From Bradyrhizobium liaoningense (GTDB lineage Bacteria > Pseudomonadota > Alphaproteobacteria > Rhizobiales > Xanthobacteraceae), in the NCBI RefSeq assembly GCF_018130825.1, contig NZ_JAFCJS010000001.1, positions 1,240,001 to 1,304,000 on the forward strand: DNA of 64,000 nt, read 5' to 3'. The notes beneath the pieces were generated by a model. That model had not been told where the DNA came from. It did no database searches and saw only the letters and a list, made by a program, of their open reading frames with translations. Within the stretch, counting starts at the first letter, position 1, and each line of letters starts with the position of its first letter. This document shows, piece after piece, positions 1 to 8,663 of this stretch. The translations under genes and the position numbers were made by a program.

Positions 1-38
1 CGCGCACGGACGTGAGGGTCCTGTCTTGTGCCGATCGG

Positions 39-623
39 CTAGACCCCCACGACGGGAACACCGATCACGACGGGATGGAAGGCAAACGCCAGCGCCAGAT
101 AGGCAACGACGCCGACTGCAACTGCGATCAGATCGTTGGTGACGCCGCCCACCGGAATCGGCGGGCCGCCGGCATCCTTGCGATGCTTCAGCGAAATGCG
201 GTCATAGACCGCCCAGCCCAGGAACGAGCCGAACAGGATGATGGAGCCGAGATCGCCATTGGCGAGCAGATGCGCCGCCGCCCACAGCTTGATGCCGGCC
301 AGCATCGGGTGCTTCAGCGTCGCATAGATACGGCCGCGCAAGTACGAGGCCACCACCAGGATGACGGCGGGCAGCATCAGCGCCAGCGTGATGTGCTTCA
401 GCGCCTTCGGCGGATACCAGACGTCGATCCAGCCGGAGCTGCGATAATGCGAAAAGCCCCAGATGATCAGCGCCAGGCCCGCGAGCGAGACCACCGAGTA
501 GAGGAGCTTGTAGGTCCCCTCGCCCAGCCTTGCGATGGCCTCTGCGCGCGCCTCGCGTTTCGTGGTGAAAACATGGGCCGCGAAAAACAGCACGAGCCCC
601 AGGATCATGACCAGCAGACCCAT
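39..623 (-). CDS. NnrU family membrane protein
   Basis: The 194-residue product is a polytopic inner-membrane protein of the NnrU family, with about five or six hydrophobic segments. It starts with a membrane segment (residues 1-20) and has the typical family motif around YPPKALKHIT and LKHPMLAGIKLWAAAHLLANGD in mid-protein. NnrU was first linked to nitrite and nitric oxide reduction in denitrifiers, but its biochemical role is not established. No denitrification genes are adjacent here, so the context gives no further clue. Length matches the family. The family call is secure; the function is not. Confidence 0.85.
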   Translation of the reverse strand: MGLLVMILGLVLFFAAHVFTTKREARAEAIARLGEGTYKLLYSVVSLAGLALIIWGFSHYRSSGWIDVWYPPKALKHITLALMLPAVILVVASYLRGRIYATLKHPMLAGIKLWAAAHLLANGDLGSIILFGSFLGWAVYDRISLKHRKDAGGPPIPVGGVTNDLIAVAVGVVAYLALAFAFHPVVIGVPVVGV

Positions 624-692
624 GACATCCTCCCCTCAAACAGCCCCCGCCCCTGAGGTATCATCGATTGGCTGCCGCTCGCAACTGATGCG

Positions 693-1271
693 CTACTGAC
701 CGATCTGCCGGTTATCGACATAGCGGATCGCGATCGGCCGCCCCGCCAACGCGCCGCCGAGACCGCTGGTGAATTTCAGCGGCAGGCAGGCTTTCAGCGA
801 TGAATTGATCGCGTTGAGATAGGTGGTTCGGATATCTGCCGGCACGCCCGCGGTCGCAAAGGTCAATCGCGGCGGCCCGATCAGGCCGCCCGCCTTGTTG
901 AAGCTGAAGCGCACCGCCATCTGCATGCCCGCCCGCGCATTGTCCGACGGCGGCGACCAGCAGGTGCGCAACTCGGCGAAGAGGTCGCCGATCGTGTCGA
1001 GATCGTGATCCGGCTTCCGGTATTTGGCGCGATCGGCCTCGGACGGCACGCTCTCGATCGTCAGCTGGAGATTTTGCCCATAGGGGTAATCGATCTCGGG
1101 AATACAGGGGCCGGGCTCGAGCGGACTGCAATAGTACGGCGTGCAGGGCCGATAGTCGAGCACGCTGCACGGCTCGTGCGAAAACGGAATCGGATTGATC
1201 TGGCGGCGCTGCGCGTCGGCGGCCGCGGTTGATATTGCCAGCAGAAGGAAAACGAGGATGCCGCGCCACAT
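693..1271 (-). CDS. Secreted hypothetical protein
   Basis: The product (about 192 residues) begins with a signal peptide, a basic start followed by ILVFLLLAISTAAADA, so it is probably periplasmic. The mature part has a Cys-rich stretch near its start (CSVLDYRPCTPYYCSPLEPGPC) and a C-terminal half that resembles TonB C-terminal-like domains of rhizobial secreted proteins (pattern FNKAGGLIGPPRLTF). I chose the ATG just before the signal peptide; an upstream in-frame start would add 19 residues that hide it. Function is unknown. The gene is alone, convergent with nothing, and its promoter region carries an interspersed repeat. Confidence 0.65.
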   Translation of the reverse strand: MWRGILVFLLLAISTAAADAQRRQINPIPFSHEPCSVLDYRPCTPYYCSPLEPGPCIPEIDYPYGQNLQLTIESVPSEADRAKYRKPDHDLDTIGDLFAELRTCWSPPSDNARAGMQMAVRFSFNKAGGLIGPPRLTFATAGVPADIRTTYLNAINSSLKACLPLKFTSGLGGALAGRPIAIRYVDNRQIGQ

Positions 1272-1365
1272 GATGCGAACTCGCAGGGTCACATAGCTGA
1301 AACGTGGCATTGCTCCCGATGACGTCAAGCCTGCGATCGTTCACATGCTTGCGTTCAGGCACACT

Positions 1366-1468
1366 GTCGTCGCCCGGCTTGACCGGGCGACCCAGTACTC
1401 CGAGACGGCAGTGATTGAATCGATGGGCTGCGGCGTACTGGATGCCCCGGTCAAGCCGGGGCATGACA
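1366..1468. repeat. Palindromic interspersed repeat (two GC-rich inverted modules)
   Basis: Two hairpin-forming modules flank a short centre: GCCCGGCTTGACCGGGC on the left and GCCCCGGTCAAGCCGGGGC on the right. The outer motifs CCAGTACTC and GTACTGGA are also inverted. This 'C-CGG-TCAAGCCGG-G' pattern is a frequent intergenic repeat in Bradyrhizobium and Rhodopseudomonas genomes. It lies between the divergent-side start of the secreted hypothetical gene and the end of prfC. No coding role is seen. Confidence 0.75.
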
Positions 1469-1526
1469 GCGGAGGGTGTGGCTGCGCAGTGTGTGGCCTG
1501 CGCGGCGGTGGGCAGAACGAACGCCC

Positions 1527-3149
1527 CTACCCCTTCTTCTTGACGTCCTTGACGTTGGCGAACTCGATGCCCTCGGCGCGTTCCCTGGTGTAGCCGAGAT
1601 AGAACTCGTTCCGCGCCAGATACACGGGATCGCCGTCGACGTCGTCGGCGATGCTCGAGGTGTTGGCGGCAATAAAAGTGTCGAGCTTCTTGCGGTCCTC
1701 CGAGGAGACCCAGCGCGCGAGCTGGAACTCGCTGACCTCGAACTCGACCGGCAGCGAATATTCGGCCTCCAGCCGCGCCTTCAGCACGTCGAGCTGCAGC
1801 GCGCCGACGACGCCGACCAGCGCCGGAGCGCCGTCGCGCGGACGGAACACCTGCACCACGCCCTCTTCCGACATCTGCTGCAGCGCTTCCTTCAGCTTCT
1901 TCGCCTTCATCGCGTCAGTGAGACGGACGCGGCGGACGATTTCCGGCGCGAAGCTCGGCACGCCGACGAAAGTGAAATCCTCGCCCTCGGTCAGCGTGTC
2001 GCCGATGCGCAGCGTGCCATGGTTGGGAATGCCGACGACGTCGCCGGCGAAGGCTTCGTCCGCAACCGAACGATCCTGCGCGAAGAAGAACTGCGGGCTC
2101 GACAGCGGCATGCTCTTGCCGGTGCGCACCAGCTTGGCCTTCATGCCGCGGCTGAGCTTGCCCGAGCACAGGCGCGCAAAGGCGATGCGGTCGCGGTGGT
2201 TCGGATCCATGTTGGCCTGGATCTTGAACACGAAGGCGCTCATGCGCGGATCGGTGGCCTCGACCTTGCGCTGGTCGCTCTCTTGCGCGCGCGGCTCGGG
2301 CGCGAACTTGCCGAGACCTTCGAGGAGATCGCCGACGCCGAAATTGCGCAGCGCGCTGCCGAAATAGACCGGCGTCAGATGGCCTTCGCGGAAGGCGCCG
2401 AGCTCGAACGGTTTCGAGGCCTCAGTGACGAGTTCGAGCTCGTCCTTCACCGCGGAGACGTCGAGATTGGCGTTGAGCTTGGCGAGTTCGGCGATCTCGA
2501 TCTGCTGCGCAGCGCCCGTCTTGGCGCCGCCACCCTCGAGCAGGCGCACGCCGCCATTGACGACGTCGTAGGTGCCGAGGAAGTCGCGGCCGCGGCCGAC
2601 CGGCCAGGTCATCGGCGTGGTGTCGAGCGCCAGCGTCTTCTCGATCTCGTCGAGCAGCTCGAACACGTCCCGGCTCTCGCGGTCCATCTTGTTGATGAAG
2701 GTGATGATCGGGATGTCGCGCAGACGGCACACCTCGAACAGCTTCCGCGTGCGCGCCTCGATGCCCTTGGCGGCGTCGATCACCATCACGGCGGAATCGA
2801 CCGCGGTGAGCGTGCGATAAGTGTCTTCCGAAAAGTCCTCGTGGCCCGGCGTGTCCAGCAGGTTGAACACGAGACCTTCGAACTCGAAGGTCATGACCGA
2901 GGTCACGACCGAGATGCCGCGCTCGCGCTCGATCTTCATCCAGTCCGAACGCGTGTTGCGCCGCTCGCCCTTGGCCTTGACCTGACCGGCGAGGTTGATG
3001 GCGCCGCCGAACAGAAGCAGCTTTTCGGTCAGCGTGGTCTTGCCGGCGTCGGGGTGGGAGATGATCGCAAAGGTCCGCCGTCGCGCCACCTCGGTGGCAA
3101 GCGGGGAACGGGCCGGCGATTCGGCTGCGGTGGTGGCGATGTCGGACAT
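1527..3149 (-). CDS. prfC: Peptide chain release factor 3
   Basis: This 540-residue GTPase is release factor RF3, which recycles RF1/RF2 from the ribosome after peptide release. It acts in the cytosol. The G1 motif SHPDAGKTT is near residue 32, followed by the switch region RGISVVTSVM, the DTPGHEDFSEDTYR G3 motif and NKMDRES (G4). Those features and the length separate RF3 from EF-G, LepA and TypA. The start gives a 25-residue N-terminal extension before the G domain, slightly longer than in enterobacteria. The gene is single and divergent from sugE. Confidence 0.97.
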   Translation of the reverse strand: MSDIATTAAESPARSPLATEVARRRTFAIISHPDAGKTTLTEKLLLFGGAINLAGQVKAKGERRNTRSDWMKIERERGISVVTSVMTFEFEGLVFNLLDTPGHEDFSEDTYRTLTAVDSAVMVIDAAKGIEARTRKLFEVCRLRDIPIITFINKMDRESRDVFELLDEIEKTLALDTTPMTWPVGRGRDFLGTYDVVNGGVRLLEGGGAKTGAAQQIEIAELAKLNANLDVSAVKDELELVTEASKPFELGAFREGHLTPVYFGSALRNFGVGDLLEGLGKFAPEPRAQESDQRKVEATDPRMSAFVFKIQANMDPNHRDRIAFARLCSGKLSRGMKAKLVRTGKSMPLSSPQFFFAQDRSVADEAFAGDVVGIPNHGTLRIGDTLTEGEDFTFVGVPSFAPEIVRRVRLTDAMKAKKLKEALQQMSEEGVVQVFRPRDGAPALVGVVGALQLDVLKARLEAEYSLPVEFEVSEFQLARWVSSEDRKKLDTFIAANTSSIADDVDGDPVYLARNEFYLGYTRERAEGIEFANVKDVKKKG

Positions 3150-3237
3150 GGCGGGAGCGTTTGGCAGGGAAAATGGGCTGGATCAAGCCTGATTTGGTGA
3201 TTGCGGAGCCCTCCGGCCAGCCCCATATCGCCGTTTG

Positions 3238-3308
3238 GGAGGGACGGCCCTCCTTTCCCACCAGCATATCAGCCGCGGGGACGACCCTGCCGTGAATGGA
3301 GGGTCGTC
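3238..3308 (+). promoter_or_regulatory. Guanidine-II (mini-ykkC) riboswitch in the sugE leader
   Basis: Two short hairpins both carry the diagnostic ACGR tetraloop. P1 is GGAGGG-ACGG-CCCTCC (3238-3253) and P2 is GCGGGG-ACGA-CCCTGC (3275-3290), with a 21-nt linker. This is the consensus architecture of the guanidine-II riboswitch. The loop and 3' arm of P2 (GACGACCCT, 3280-3288) are perfectly complementary to AGGGTCGTC (3300-3308), which contains the Shine-Dalgarno GGAGGG and abuts the sugE ATG. Guanidinium binding should stabilise P2 and free the ribosome binding site, switching translation on. The mechanism is inferred; the sequence match is direct. Confidence 0.9.
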
Positions 3309-3623
3309 ATGGCCTGGAGCATCCTGTTCGTCGCCGGTCTTCTCGAGATCACCTGGGCGATTGGCCTGAAATACACCGAGGGTTTCAGCAGGCTTGTTCC
3401 CTCCGTCATCACGCTCGCGGCGATGGCCGGCAGCGTCATCCTGCTTGGGTTCGCGCTCAAATCGCTGCCGGTCGGGACCGCCTATGCGGTCTGGACCGGG
3501 ATCGGCGCGGTCGGCACCGCGACGCTTGGCATCGTCCTGTTCGGGGAGCCGGCCACGGCCTTTCGCCTCGCCAGCATCGGACTGATCGTCGCCGGCATCG
3601 TCGGGCTGAAGCTCGTCACCTGA
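3309..3623 (+). CDS. sugE: SugE/Gdx small multidrug resistance family exporter
   Basis: The 104-residue protein has four transmembrane helices and the SMR signature, with the essential Glu in helix 1 ([16 protein letters not shown]) and the Gdx-type [15 protein letters not shown] motif in helix 3. Gdx proteins are guanidinium/proton antiporters that work as dual-topology dimers in the inner membrane. The start is fixed by the Shine-Dalgarno GGAGGG six bases upstream and by the family length. The guanidine-II riboswitch directly in front supports guanidinium export as the physiological role. Its 3' end overlaps the convergent pit gene by 8 bases. Confidence 0.94.
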   Translation: MAWSILFVAGLLEITWAIGLKYTEGFSRLVPSVITLAAMAGSVILLGFALKSLPVGTAYAVWTGIGAVGTATLGIVLFGEPATAFRLASIGLIVAGIVGLKLVT

Positions 3624-4623
3624 CGAAGATCTTGACCGCCCACCAGGTCAGCGCAGCCACGACCGCGGAGGCCGGGATGGTGATCACCCAGGCATAGACG
3701 ATCGAGCTTGCGACGTTCCAGCGCACCGCCGAGACGCGGCGGGCCGCGCCGACGCCGACGATGGCGCCGGTGATGGTGTGGGTGGTCGAGACGGGAACCC
3801 CGAGGAAGGTCGCCATGAACAGGGTCGCCGCGCCTCCCGTTTCGGCGCAAAAACCCTGCATCGGCGTCAGCTTGGTGATGCGCAGGCCCATGGTGCGGAC
3901 GATGCGCCAGCCGCCCATCAGCGTGCCCAGCGCCATCGCCGCCTGGCAGGACAGCACCACCCAGAATGGCACCGAGAACTCGCTGCCGAGATGGCCCTGC
4001 GAGTACAGCAGCACGGCGATGATGCCCATGGTCTTCTGCGCGTCGTTGCCGCCATGGCCGAGCGAATAGAGCGAGGCGGAGGCGAATTGCAGGATGCGGA
4101 AGGCGCGATCTACGGCAAAGGGCGTCGAGCGCACCGAGGCCCAGGACACGATCGCAACCAGCATCATCGCGAGCAGAAAGCCGACCAGCGGCGACAGCAC
4201 GATCGCCAGCACCGTCTTGGACAGACCGCTCCACACCGCCGCCGAAATTCCCGCCTTGGCCATGCCGCCGCCGACGAGGCCGCCGATCAGCGCATGCGAG
4301 GACGAAGAGGGAATGCCGAGCGCCCAGGTCACGAGGTTCCAGACGATGGCACCGACCAGGGCCGCGAAGATCACCTGGGCATCGACGATCGAGGGATCGA
4401 TGATGCCGGTGCCGATGGTCTGGGCGACGTGCAGCCCGAACACCATGAAGGCGACGAAATTGAAGAACGCGGCCCAGAACACCGCAAATTGCGGCCGCAG
4501 CACGCGGGTCGAGACGATGGTCGCGATCGAATTGGCGGCATCGTGCAGGCCGTTCAGGAAGTCGAACAGCAGCGCGACGGCGATCAAGCCGACCAGGACG
4601 GGAAAGCCCAACGCAGCATCCAC
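3616..4623 (-). CDS. pit: PiT family inorganic phosphate transporter
   Basis: A 335-residue polytopic membrane protein of the PiT family, which takes up divalent metal-phosphate complexes with protons. It has the two inverted PiT motifs, [19 protein letters not shown] near the N terminus and [13 protein letters not shown] in the centre. It also has the second-half motif [16 protein letters not shown]. Translation appears to start at GTG. It lies downstream of a DUF47 gene, an arrangement known from rhizobia as orfA-pit, where it is a low-affinity phosphate system. A palindromic repeat sits between the two genes. Confidence 0.94.
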   Translation of the reverse strand: MDAALGFPVLVGLIAVALLFDFLNGLHDAANSIATIVSTRVLRPQFAVFWAAFFNFVAFMVFGLHVAQTIGTGIIDPSIVDAQVIFAALVGAIVWNLVTWALGIPSSSSHALIGGLVGGGMAKAGISAAVWSGLSKTVLAIVLSPLVGFLLAMMLVAIVSWASVRSTPFAVDRAFRILQFASASLYSLGHGGNDAQKTMGIIAVLLYSQGHLGSEFSVPFWVVLSCQAAMALGTLMGGWRIVRTMGLRITKLTPMQGFCAETGGAATLFMATFLGVPVSTTHTITGAIVGVGAARRVSAVRWNVASSIVYAWVITIPASAVVAALTWWAVKIFVR

Positions 4624-4647
4624 GGCGAGGCCCCTGCCTTAAAGCTT

Positions 4648-4696
4648 GCGCATGATCTGAGCGGAAAACCGCTGCACACTTTTCCGGATCATGCGC
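4648..4696. repeat. Short inverted repeat between the DUF47 and pit genes
   Basis: Perfect arms GCGCATGATC and GATCATGCGC enclose an inner imperfect hairpin (GCGGAAAACCGC and a following TTTTCCG). This intergenic palindrome is a common interspersed element in Bradyrhizobium genomes. Here it lies inside a presumed operon, touches the stop codon of the upstream gene, and may act on mRNA processing or stability. That role is inference. Confidence 0.7.
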
Positions 4697-5340
4697 TACA
4701 CCTGCTCGATGACGATGCTGTTGATCTCGTTCGCGACGTCATCGAAGCGGTCGGCCACCTTCTCGAGGTGATCGTAGATCTCGACGCCGACGATGAAATC
4801 CATCGCGTTGCCCTCGCGGTGCTTCAGGAACAGCTCCTTCAGCCCGATGTCGTGGAGATCGTCGACCCGCCCCTCGAGCTTGGTCAGCTCTTCCGTGATC
4901 GCGGTCAGCATGGCGACGTTCGGGCCGATCGACTGCATCAGCGGCAGCGCGCGGCCGACCAGATTGGCGCATTCGATCAGAAGGGCGCCGATCTCCCGCA
5001 TCGGCGGCTCGAAAGTGCGGACCTCGAACAGCATCACGGCCTTGGCCGTCTGCTGCATCTGGTCGATGGCATCGTCCATCGAGGTGATGAGGTTCTTGAT
5101 GTCGCCGCGATCGAACGGGGTGATGAAGGTGCGGCGCACCGCCGTCAGCACCTCGCGGGTGATGTTGTCGGCATCGTTCTCGAACTGGTTGACGCGCTGG
5201 CAATAGACCGGCGTCTCCTCGCCCCCGTTGAGCACGCCCTGAAGCGCGATCGCGCCCTGGATCACAGTCTGGGCATGGCGGTCGAACAGGTCGAAGAACC
5301 GTTCTTCCTTGGGCAGGAACGCGCGAAACCATCGCATCAT
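4696..5340 (-). CDS. DUF47/PhoU-like phosphate transport accessory protein
   Basis: This 214-residue all-helical protein belongs to the DUF47 (Pit accessory, PhoU-related) family, which is regularly encoded beside pit. Typical segments are FFDLFDRHAQTVIQGA near residue 17 and DRGDIKNLITSMDDAIDQMQ near residue 78. It is thought to modulate PiT transporter activity at the membrane, comparable to PhoU with Pst. Two adjacent ATG codons are possible starts. It is the first gene of a DUF47-pit operon and has a Pho box upstream. Confidence 0.9.
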   Translation of the reverse strand: MMRWFRAFLPKEERFFDLFDRHAQTVIQGAIALQGVLNGGEETPVYCQRVNQFENDADNITREVLTAVRRTFITPFDRGDIKNLITSMDDAIDQMQQTAKAVMLFEVRTFEPPMREIGALLIECANLVGRALPLMQSIGPNVAMLTAITEELTKLEGRVDDLHDIGLKELFLKHREGNAMDFIVGVEIYDHLEKVADRFDDVANEINSIVIEQV

Positions 5341-5381
5341 GGGGATAGGCTACCGGTTGGAAATGGCCCGGCCCGGATGGG

Positions 5382-5399
5382 CCGTCATGAAACTGTCAT
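5382..5399 (+). promoter_or_regulatory. Candidate Pho box upstream of the DUF47-pit operon
   Basis: Two direct repeats, CCGTCAT and CTGTCAT, separated by GAAA, match the Pho box consensus (CTGTCAT repeats with 11-bp periodicity) in 13 of 14 core positions. The site lies about 45 bases before the DUF47 start codon but reads on the opposite strand to the gene. In Sinorhizobium meliloti PhoB represses orfA-pit when phosphate is scarce, so a repressor-type placement would fit. PhoB binding itself is inferred. Confidence 0.65.
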
Positions 5400-5496
5400 A
5401 GACCATTTCCGATCCGCGCGCGTGTCATCTCACGCCCGCGGAGCCGGATCATCCACCGCTTTCGGGAGGCGGTTAATCTTACGTCAAATCAATCGC

Positions 5497-6465
5497 TTAG
5501 AGCGAGCGCCTGAAGTAATGCGCGATTTCACCGATGACGCCGCGGCGGAAGGTGAGCACGCAGATCACGAAGATCGAGCCCTGGATCACCGTCACCCACT
5601 GGCCGAAGCTCGCCAGATATTGCTGCATGGCGATGATCGCGAAGGCGCCGACCACGGGGCCGAAGATGGTGCCGAGACCGCCGACCAGCGTCATCAGCAC
5701 GACCTCGCCCGACATCGACCAGTGCACGTCGGTGAGCGAGGCATTCTGGGCCACGAACACCTTCAGCGCGCCCGCGAAGCCGGCAAGCGTGCCCGACAGG
5801 ACGAAGGCCAGGAACTTGTACTGGTCGGTCCGGTAGCCCAGCGAGATGGCGCGCTGCTCGTTCTCGCGGATCGACTTCAGGACCTCGCCGAACGGCGAAT
5901 TGATGATGCGGAAGATCAGCAGGAAGCCGGCGAGGAAGCCGACCAGCACGACGTAATACAGAACCGTCGGCTTGGAGAGATCGAGGACGCCGAACATGCG
6001 TCCCTGCGGAATGCCCTGGATGCCGTCCTCGCCATGGGTGAACGGTGCCTGGAGGTAGATGAAGTACAGCAACTGCGACAGCGCCAGCGTGATCATCGAG
6101 AAATAGATGCCCTGGCGGCGGATCGAGATGTAGCCGGTGATGATCGAGAGCACGAAGGCCGCGGCGATACCGACGAGGATGCCCAGTTCCGGCGGCAGCG
6201 CCCACACCTTCAGCGCATGCGCGCTGCAATAGCCCGCGGTCCCCAAGAACATCGCGTGGCCGAACGACAGGAGGCCGCCATAGCCGATCAGAAGATTGAA
6301 GGCGCAGGCGAGCAGCGCAAAGCACAGCGCCTGCATCACGAAGAACGGATAGACCCCCGTGAATGGCACCGCCGCCAGCAGCAGCGCCATCACCACGAAT
6401 ACGATCATCTCGTCACGTACCGCACGCGGGCTTGCAGGCAGCGTATCGTCCGTCAGGGTTGTCAT
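5497..6465 (-). CDS. livM: Branched-chain amino acid ABC transporter permease LivM
   Basis: The 322-residue product is a LivM-type inner-membrane permease. It has about nine to ten hydrophobic helices and the family segments LLIGYGGLLSFGHAMFLG near residue 58 and FGEVLKSIRENEQRAISLGY, the EAA loop that contacts the ATPases. It forms the translocation channel together with LivH. It is the last gene of livG-F-K-H-M, with one base between it and livH. Downstream there is only a weak GC hairpin as terminator candidate. Substrate within the hydrophobic amino acid/amide family cannot be read from sequence. Confidence 0.95.
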   Translation of the reverse strand: MTTLTDDTLPASPRAVRDEMIVFVVMALLLAAVPFTGVYPFFVMQALCFALLACAFNLLIGYGGLLSFGHAMFLGTAGYCSAHALKVWALPPELGILVGIAAAFVLSIITGYISIRRQGIYFSMITLALSQLLYFIYLQAPFTHGEDGIQGIPQGRMFGVLDLSKPTVLYYVVLVGFLAGFLLIFRIINSPFGEVLKSIRENEQRAISLGYRTDQYKFLAFVLSGTLAGFAGALKVFVAQNASLTDVHWSMSGEVVLMTLVGGLGTIFGPVVGAFAIIAMQQYLASFGQWVTVIQGSIFVICVLTFRRGVIGEIAHYFRRSL

Positions 6466-6466
6466 A

Positions 6467-7330
6467 TCAGGCCGCCCTTCCCGTCAATCCCGTTGGCTTC
6501 ACCAGCAGCACCAGCACCATCAGCACGAACACGACGGTGTTGGAGGCCTCGGGGTAGAAATACTTGGTCAGGCCCTCGATCACCCCGAGCGCGAAGCCCG
6601 TGATGATGGAGCCCATGATCGATCCCATGCCGCCGATCACGACGACGGCGAACACGACGATGATGAGGTCGGCGCCCATCAGCGGGCGCACCTGGTTGAT
6701 CGGCGCCGAGAGCACGCCGGCGAGCGCGGCAAGGCCGACGCCGAGCCCGTAAGTCAGCGTGATCATGCGCGGCACGTTGATGCCGAAGGCACGCACCAGT
6801 GTCGGGTTTTCGGTGGCGGCGCGCAGGTAAGCACCTAACTGCGTCTTCTCGATCAGGAACCAGGTGGCAAGACATACCACCAGCGAGAACACGACGACCC
6901 AGCCGCGATAGATCGGCAGGAACATGAAGCCGAGATTCATGCCGCCCTTGAGCTGATCCGGAATGGCGTAAGGCAGGCCGGAGGAGCCGAAATAGTTCTG
7001 GAACACGCCCTGCACGATCAGCGCGATGCCGAAGGTCAGGAGCAGGCCGTAGAGATGGTCGAGCCCGGTCAGCCATTGCAGCATGGTCCGTTCCAGGATC
7101 ATGCCGAAGATGCCGACGATGATCGGCGCCAGCAGCAACGCCCACCAGTAGTTGATGCCGCCGAGGTTCAGCAGGAAATAGGCGACGAAGGCGCCCATCA
7201 TGTAGAGCGCGCCATGGGCGAAGTTGATGATGTTGAGCATGCCGAAGATGACGGCAAGCCCGAGACTGAGCAGCGCGTAGAACGAGCCGTTGATCAGTCC
7301 CACCAGTAGCTGAGCATAAAGAGCCTGCAT
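6467..7330 (-). CDS. livH: Branched-chain amino acid ABC transporter permease LivH
   Basis: A 287-residue LivH-type permease with about eight membrane segments. It opens with the family's QLLVGLINGSFYALLSLGLA and has the NFAHGALYMMGAF motif and the AFGINVPRMITLTYGLG coupling loop. It heterodimerises with LivM in the inner membrane to move substrate delivered by the periplasmic binding protein. It lies 72 bases downstream of the binding-protein gene, and that gap holds a strong stem-loop. Family length is normal. Confidence 0.95.
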   Translation of the reverse strand: MQALYAQLLVGLINGSFYALLSLGLAVIFGMLNIINFAHGALYMMGAFVAYFLLNLGGINYWWALLLAPIIVGIFGMILERTMLQWLTGLDHLYGLLLTFGIALIVQGVFQNYFGSSGLPYAIPDQLKGGMNLGFMFLPIYRGWVVVFSLVVCLATWFLIEKTQLGAYLRAATENPTLVRAFGINVPRMITLTYGLGVGLAALAGVLSAPINQVRPLMGADLIIVVFAVVVIGGMGSIMGSIITGFALGVIEGLTKYFYPEASNTVVFVLMVLVLLVKPTGLTGRAA

Positions 7331-7368
7331 CGATCCCGCACCCGGTCCCTTCGGCGTTCCCTGAAAGT

Positions 7369-7396
7369 CGCCCGCAGGCGCGTTGGCCTGCGGGCG
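7369..7396 (-). terminator. Stem-loop between livK and livH
   Basis: A perfect 11-bp stem, CGCCCGCAGGC and GCCTGCGGGCG, with a 6-base loop begins 6 bases after the livK stop codon. There is no T-run after it, so it is more likely a partial terminator or 3' mRNA stabiliser. Such an element would let the binding protein be made in excess over the permeases, as is usual in ABC import operons. Confidence 0.6.
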
Positions 7397-7402
7397 GTTA
7401 TC

Positions 7403-8626
7403 TTACTTCTTCAACAGCGCGCACTTGCTTTCGGACAGCGGCGTGAAGGCCTGATCGCCCGACACCGTGCCGACCAGCTTGTAGAAATCCCACGGCCCCT
7501 TCGACTCCGAGGGCTTCTTCACCTCGAACAGGTAGGCGTTGTGGATGGTGCGACCGTTGGGCTGGATCTCGCCCTTGCCGAACAGATCGTCCTCGGTCGG
7601 CATCGACTTCATCTTCTCGACGATCTTGACGCCGTCATGAGGATTGCCGCCGAGGGCTTCCAGCGCCTTGAGATAGTGGCGCACGCCCGCATAGACGCCC
7701 GCCTGCACCATGGTCGGCGGAGCGCTGTTCTTCATCTTCGCGGAGAACCGCTTGGAGAAGGCGCGGGTCTTGTCGTCCATGTCCCAGTAGAAGGTCTCGG
7801 TGAAGTTTAGGCCCTGCGCCGTCTCCAGACCGATCGCCTTGACGTCGGTGAGGAACAGCAGCAGCGCCGCAAGCTTCTGGCCGCCCTTGACGATACCGAA
7901 CTCGGCCGCCTGCTTGATCGTGTTGGTGGTATCGCCGCCGGCATTGGCGAGGCCGATGATCTTGGCCTTGGAGGCCTGCGCCTGAAGCAGGAAGGACGAG
8001 AAGTCCGGCGTGTTCAGCGGATGCTTGACGCCGCCGACGATCTTGCCGCCGTTGGCGGTGACGACGGCCGTGGTGTCGCGCTCGAGCGCCGCACCGAAGG
8101 CGTAGTCCGCGGTCAGGAAGAACCAGCTGTCGCCGCCGGCCTTCACCAGCGCCTGGCCCGTGGTGTGGGCCAGCATGTAGGTGTCGTAGGTCCAGTGCAC
8201 GGTGTTGGGCGAGCACTGCGCGTTGGTGAGGTCCGAGGTCGCAGCGCCCGAATTGATGTAGACGCCGTTCTTTTCCTTGATGACGTTGTTGACGGCGAGC
8301 GCCACGCCGGAATTCGGCACGTCGACGATGACGTCGACCTTGTCGACGTCGAACCACTGCCGCGCGATCGCGGTGCCGATGTCCGGCTTGTTCTGGTGAT
8401 CGCCGGAGATGATGTCGATCTTCCAGCCCTTCGCGACAAGGCCGGAATCTTCAACCGCCATCTGCGCCGCGAGCGTCGAGCCGGGGCCGCCGAGGTCGGC
8501 GTACAGGCCGGATTGATCCGACAACGCGCCGATCTTCACGGTCTTGTCCTGCGCGGACGCGACGCCTGCTGCGGCGAAGGTGAGCGCGGTGGTCAGCAGC
8601 AATGACGCGATCGACCTGGTCTTCAT
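7403..8626 (-). CDS. ABC transporter substrate-binding protein (LivK/UrtA-like)
   Basis: The product (407 residues) is a periplasmic type-1 binding protein of the Leu/Ile/Val or amide family. It has a clear signal peptide (RSIASLLLTTALTFAAAGVASA, cleavage near residue 25) and the domain start VKIGALSDQSGLYADLGGPG. The mature protein has the usual two-lobe length. The start was placed at the ATG preceding the signal peptide; a longer in-frame extension would bury it. The gene sits in the middle of the liv operon rather than at its head. Ligand is probably a branched-chain amino acid or small amide, not resolvable here. Confidence 0.92.
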   Translation of the reverse strand: MKTRSIASLLLTTALTFAAAGVASAQDKTVKIGALSDQSGLYADLGGPGSTLAAQMAVEDSGLVAKGWKIDIISGDHQNKPDIGTAIARQWFDVDKVDVIVDVPNSGVALAVNNVIKEKNGVYINSGAATSDLTNAQCSPNTVHWTYDTYMLAHTTGQALVKAGGDSWFFLTADYAFGAALERDTTAVVTANGGKIVGGVKHPLNTPDFSSFLLQAQASKAKIIGLANAGGDTTNTIKQAAEFGIVKGGQKLAALLLFLTDVKAIGLETAQGLNFTETFYWDMDDKTRAFSKRFSAKMKNSAPPTMVQAGVYAGVRHYLKALEALGGNPHDGVKIVEKMKSMPTEDDLFGKGEIQPNGRTIHNAYLFEVKKPSESKGPWDFYKLVGTVSGDQAFTPLSESKCALLKK

Positions 8627-8663
8627 GCAACTTTCCTTTTTTGAAGTCTTCTCTGTGGCAGTT

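Noticed and set aside
3778..6603. Very long open frame (over 900 codons) on the plus strand
   Set aside because: It runs antisense to pit, the DUF47 gene and livM, has His/Arg/Asp-rich low-complexity composition and no family resemblance. It is a GC-driven shadow.
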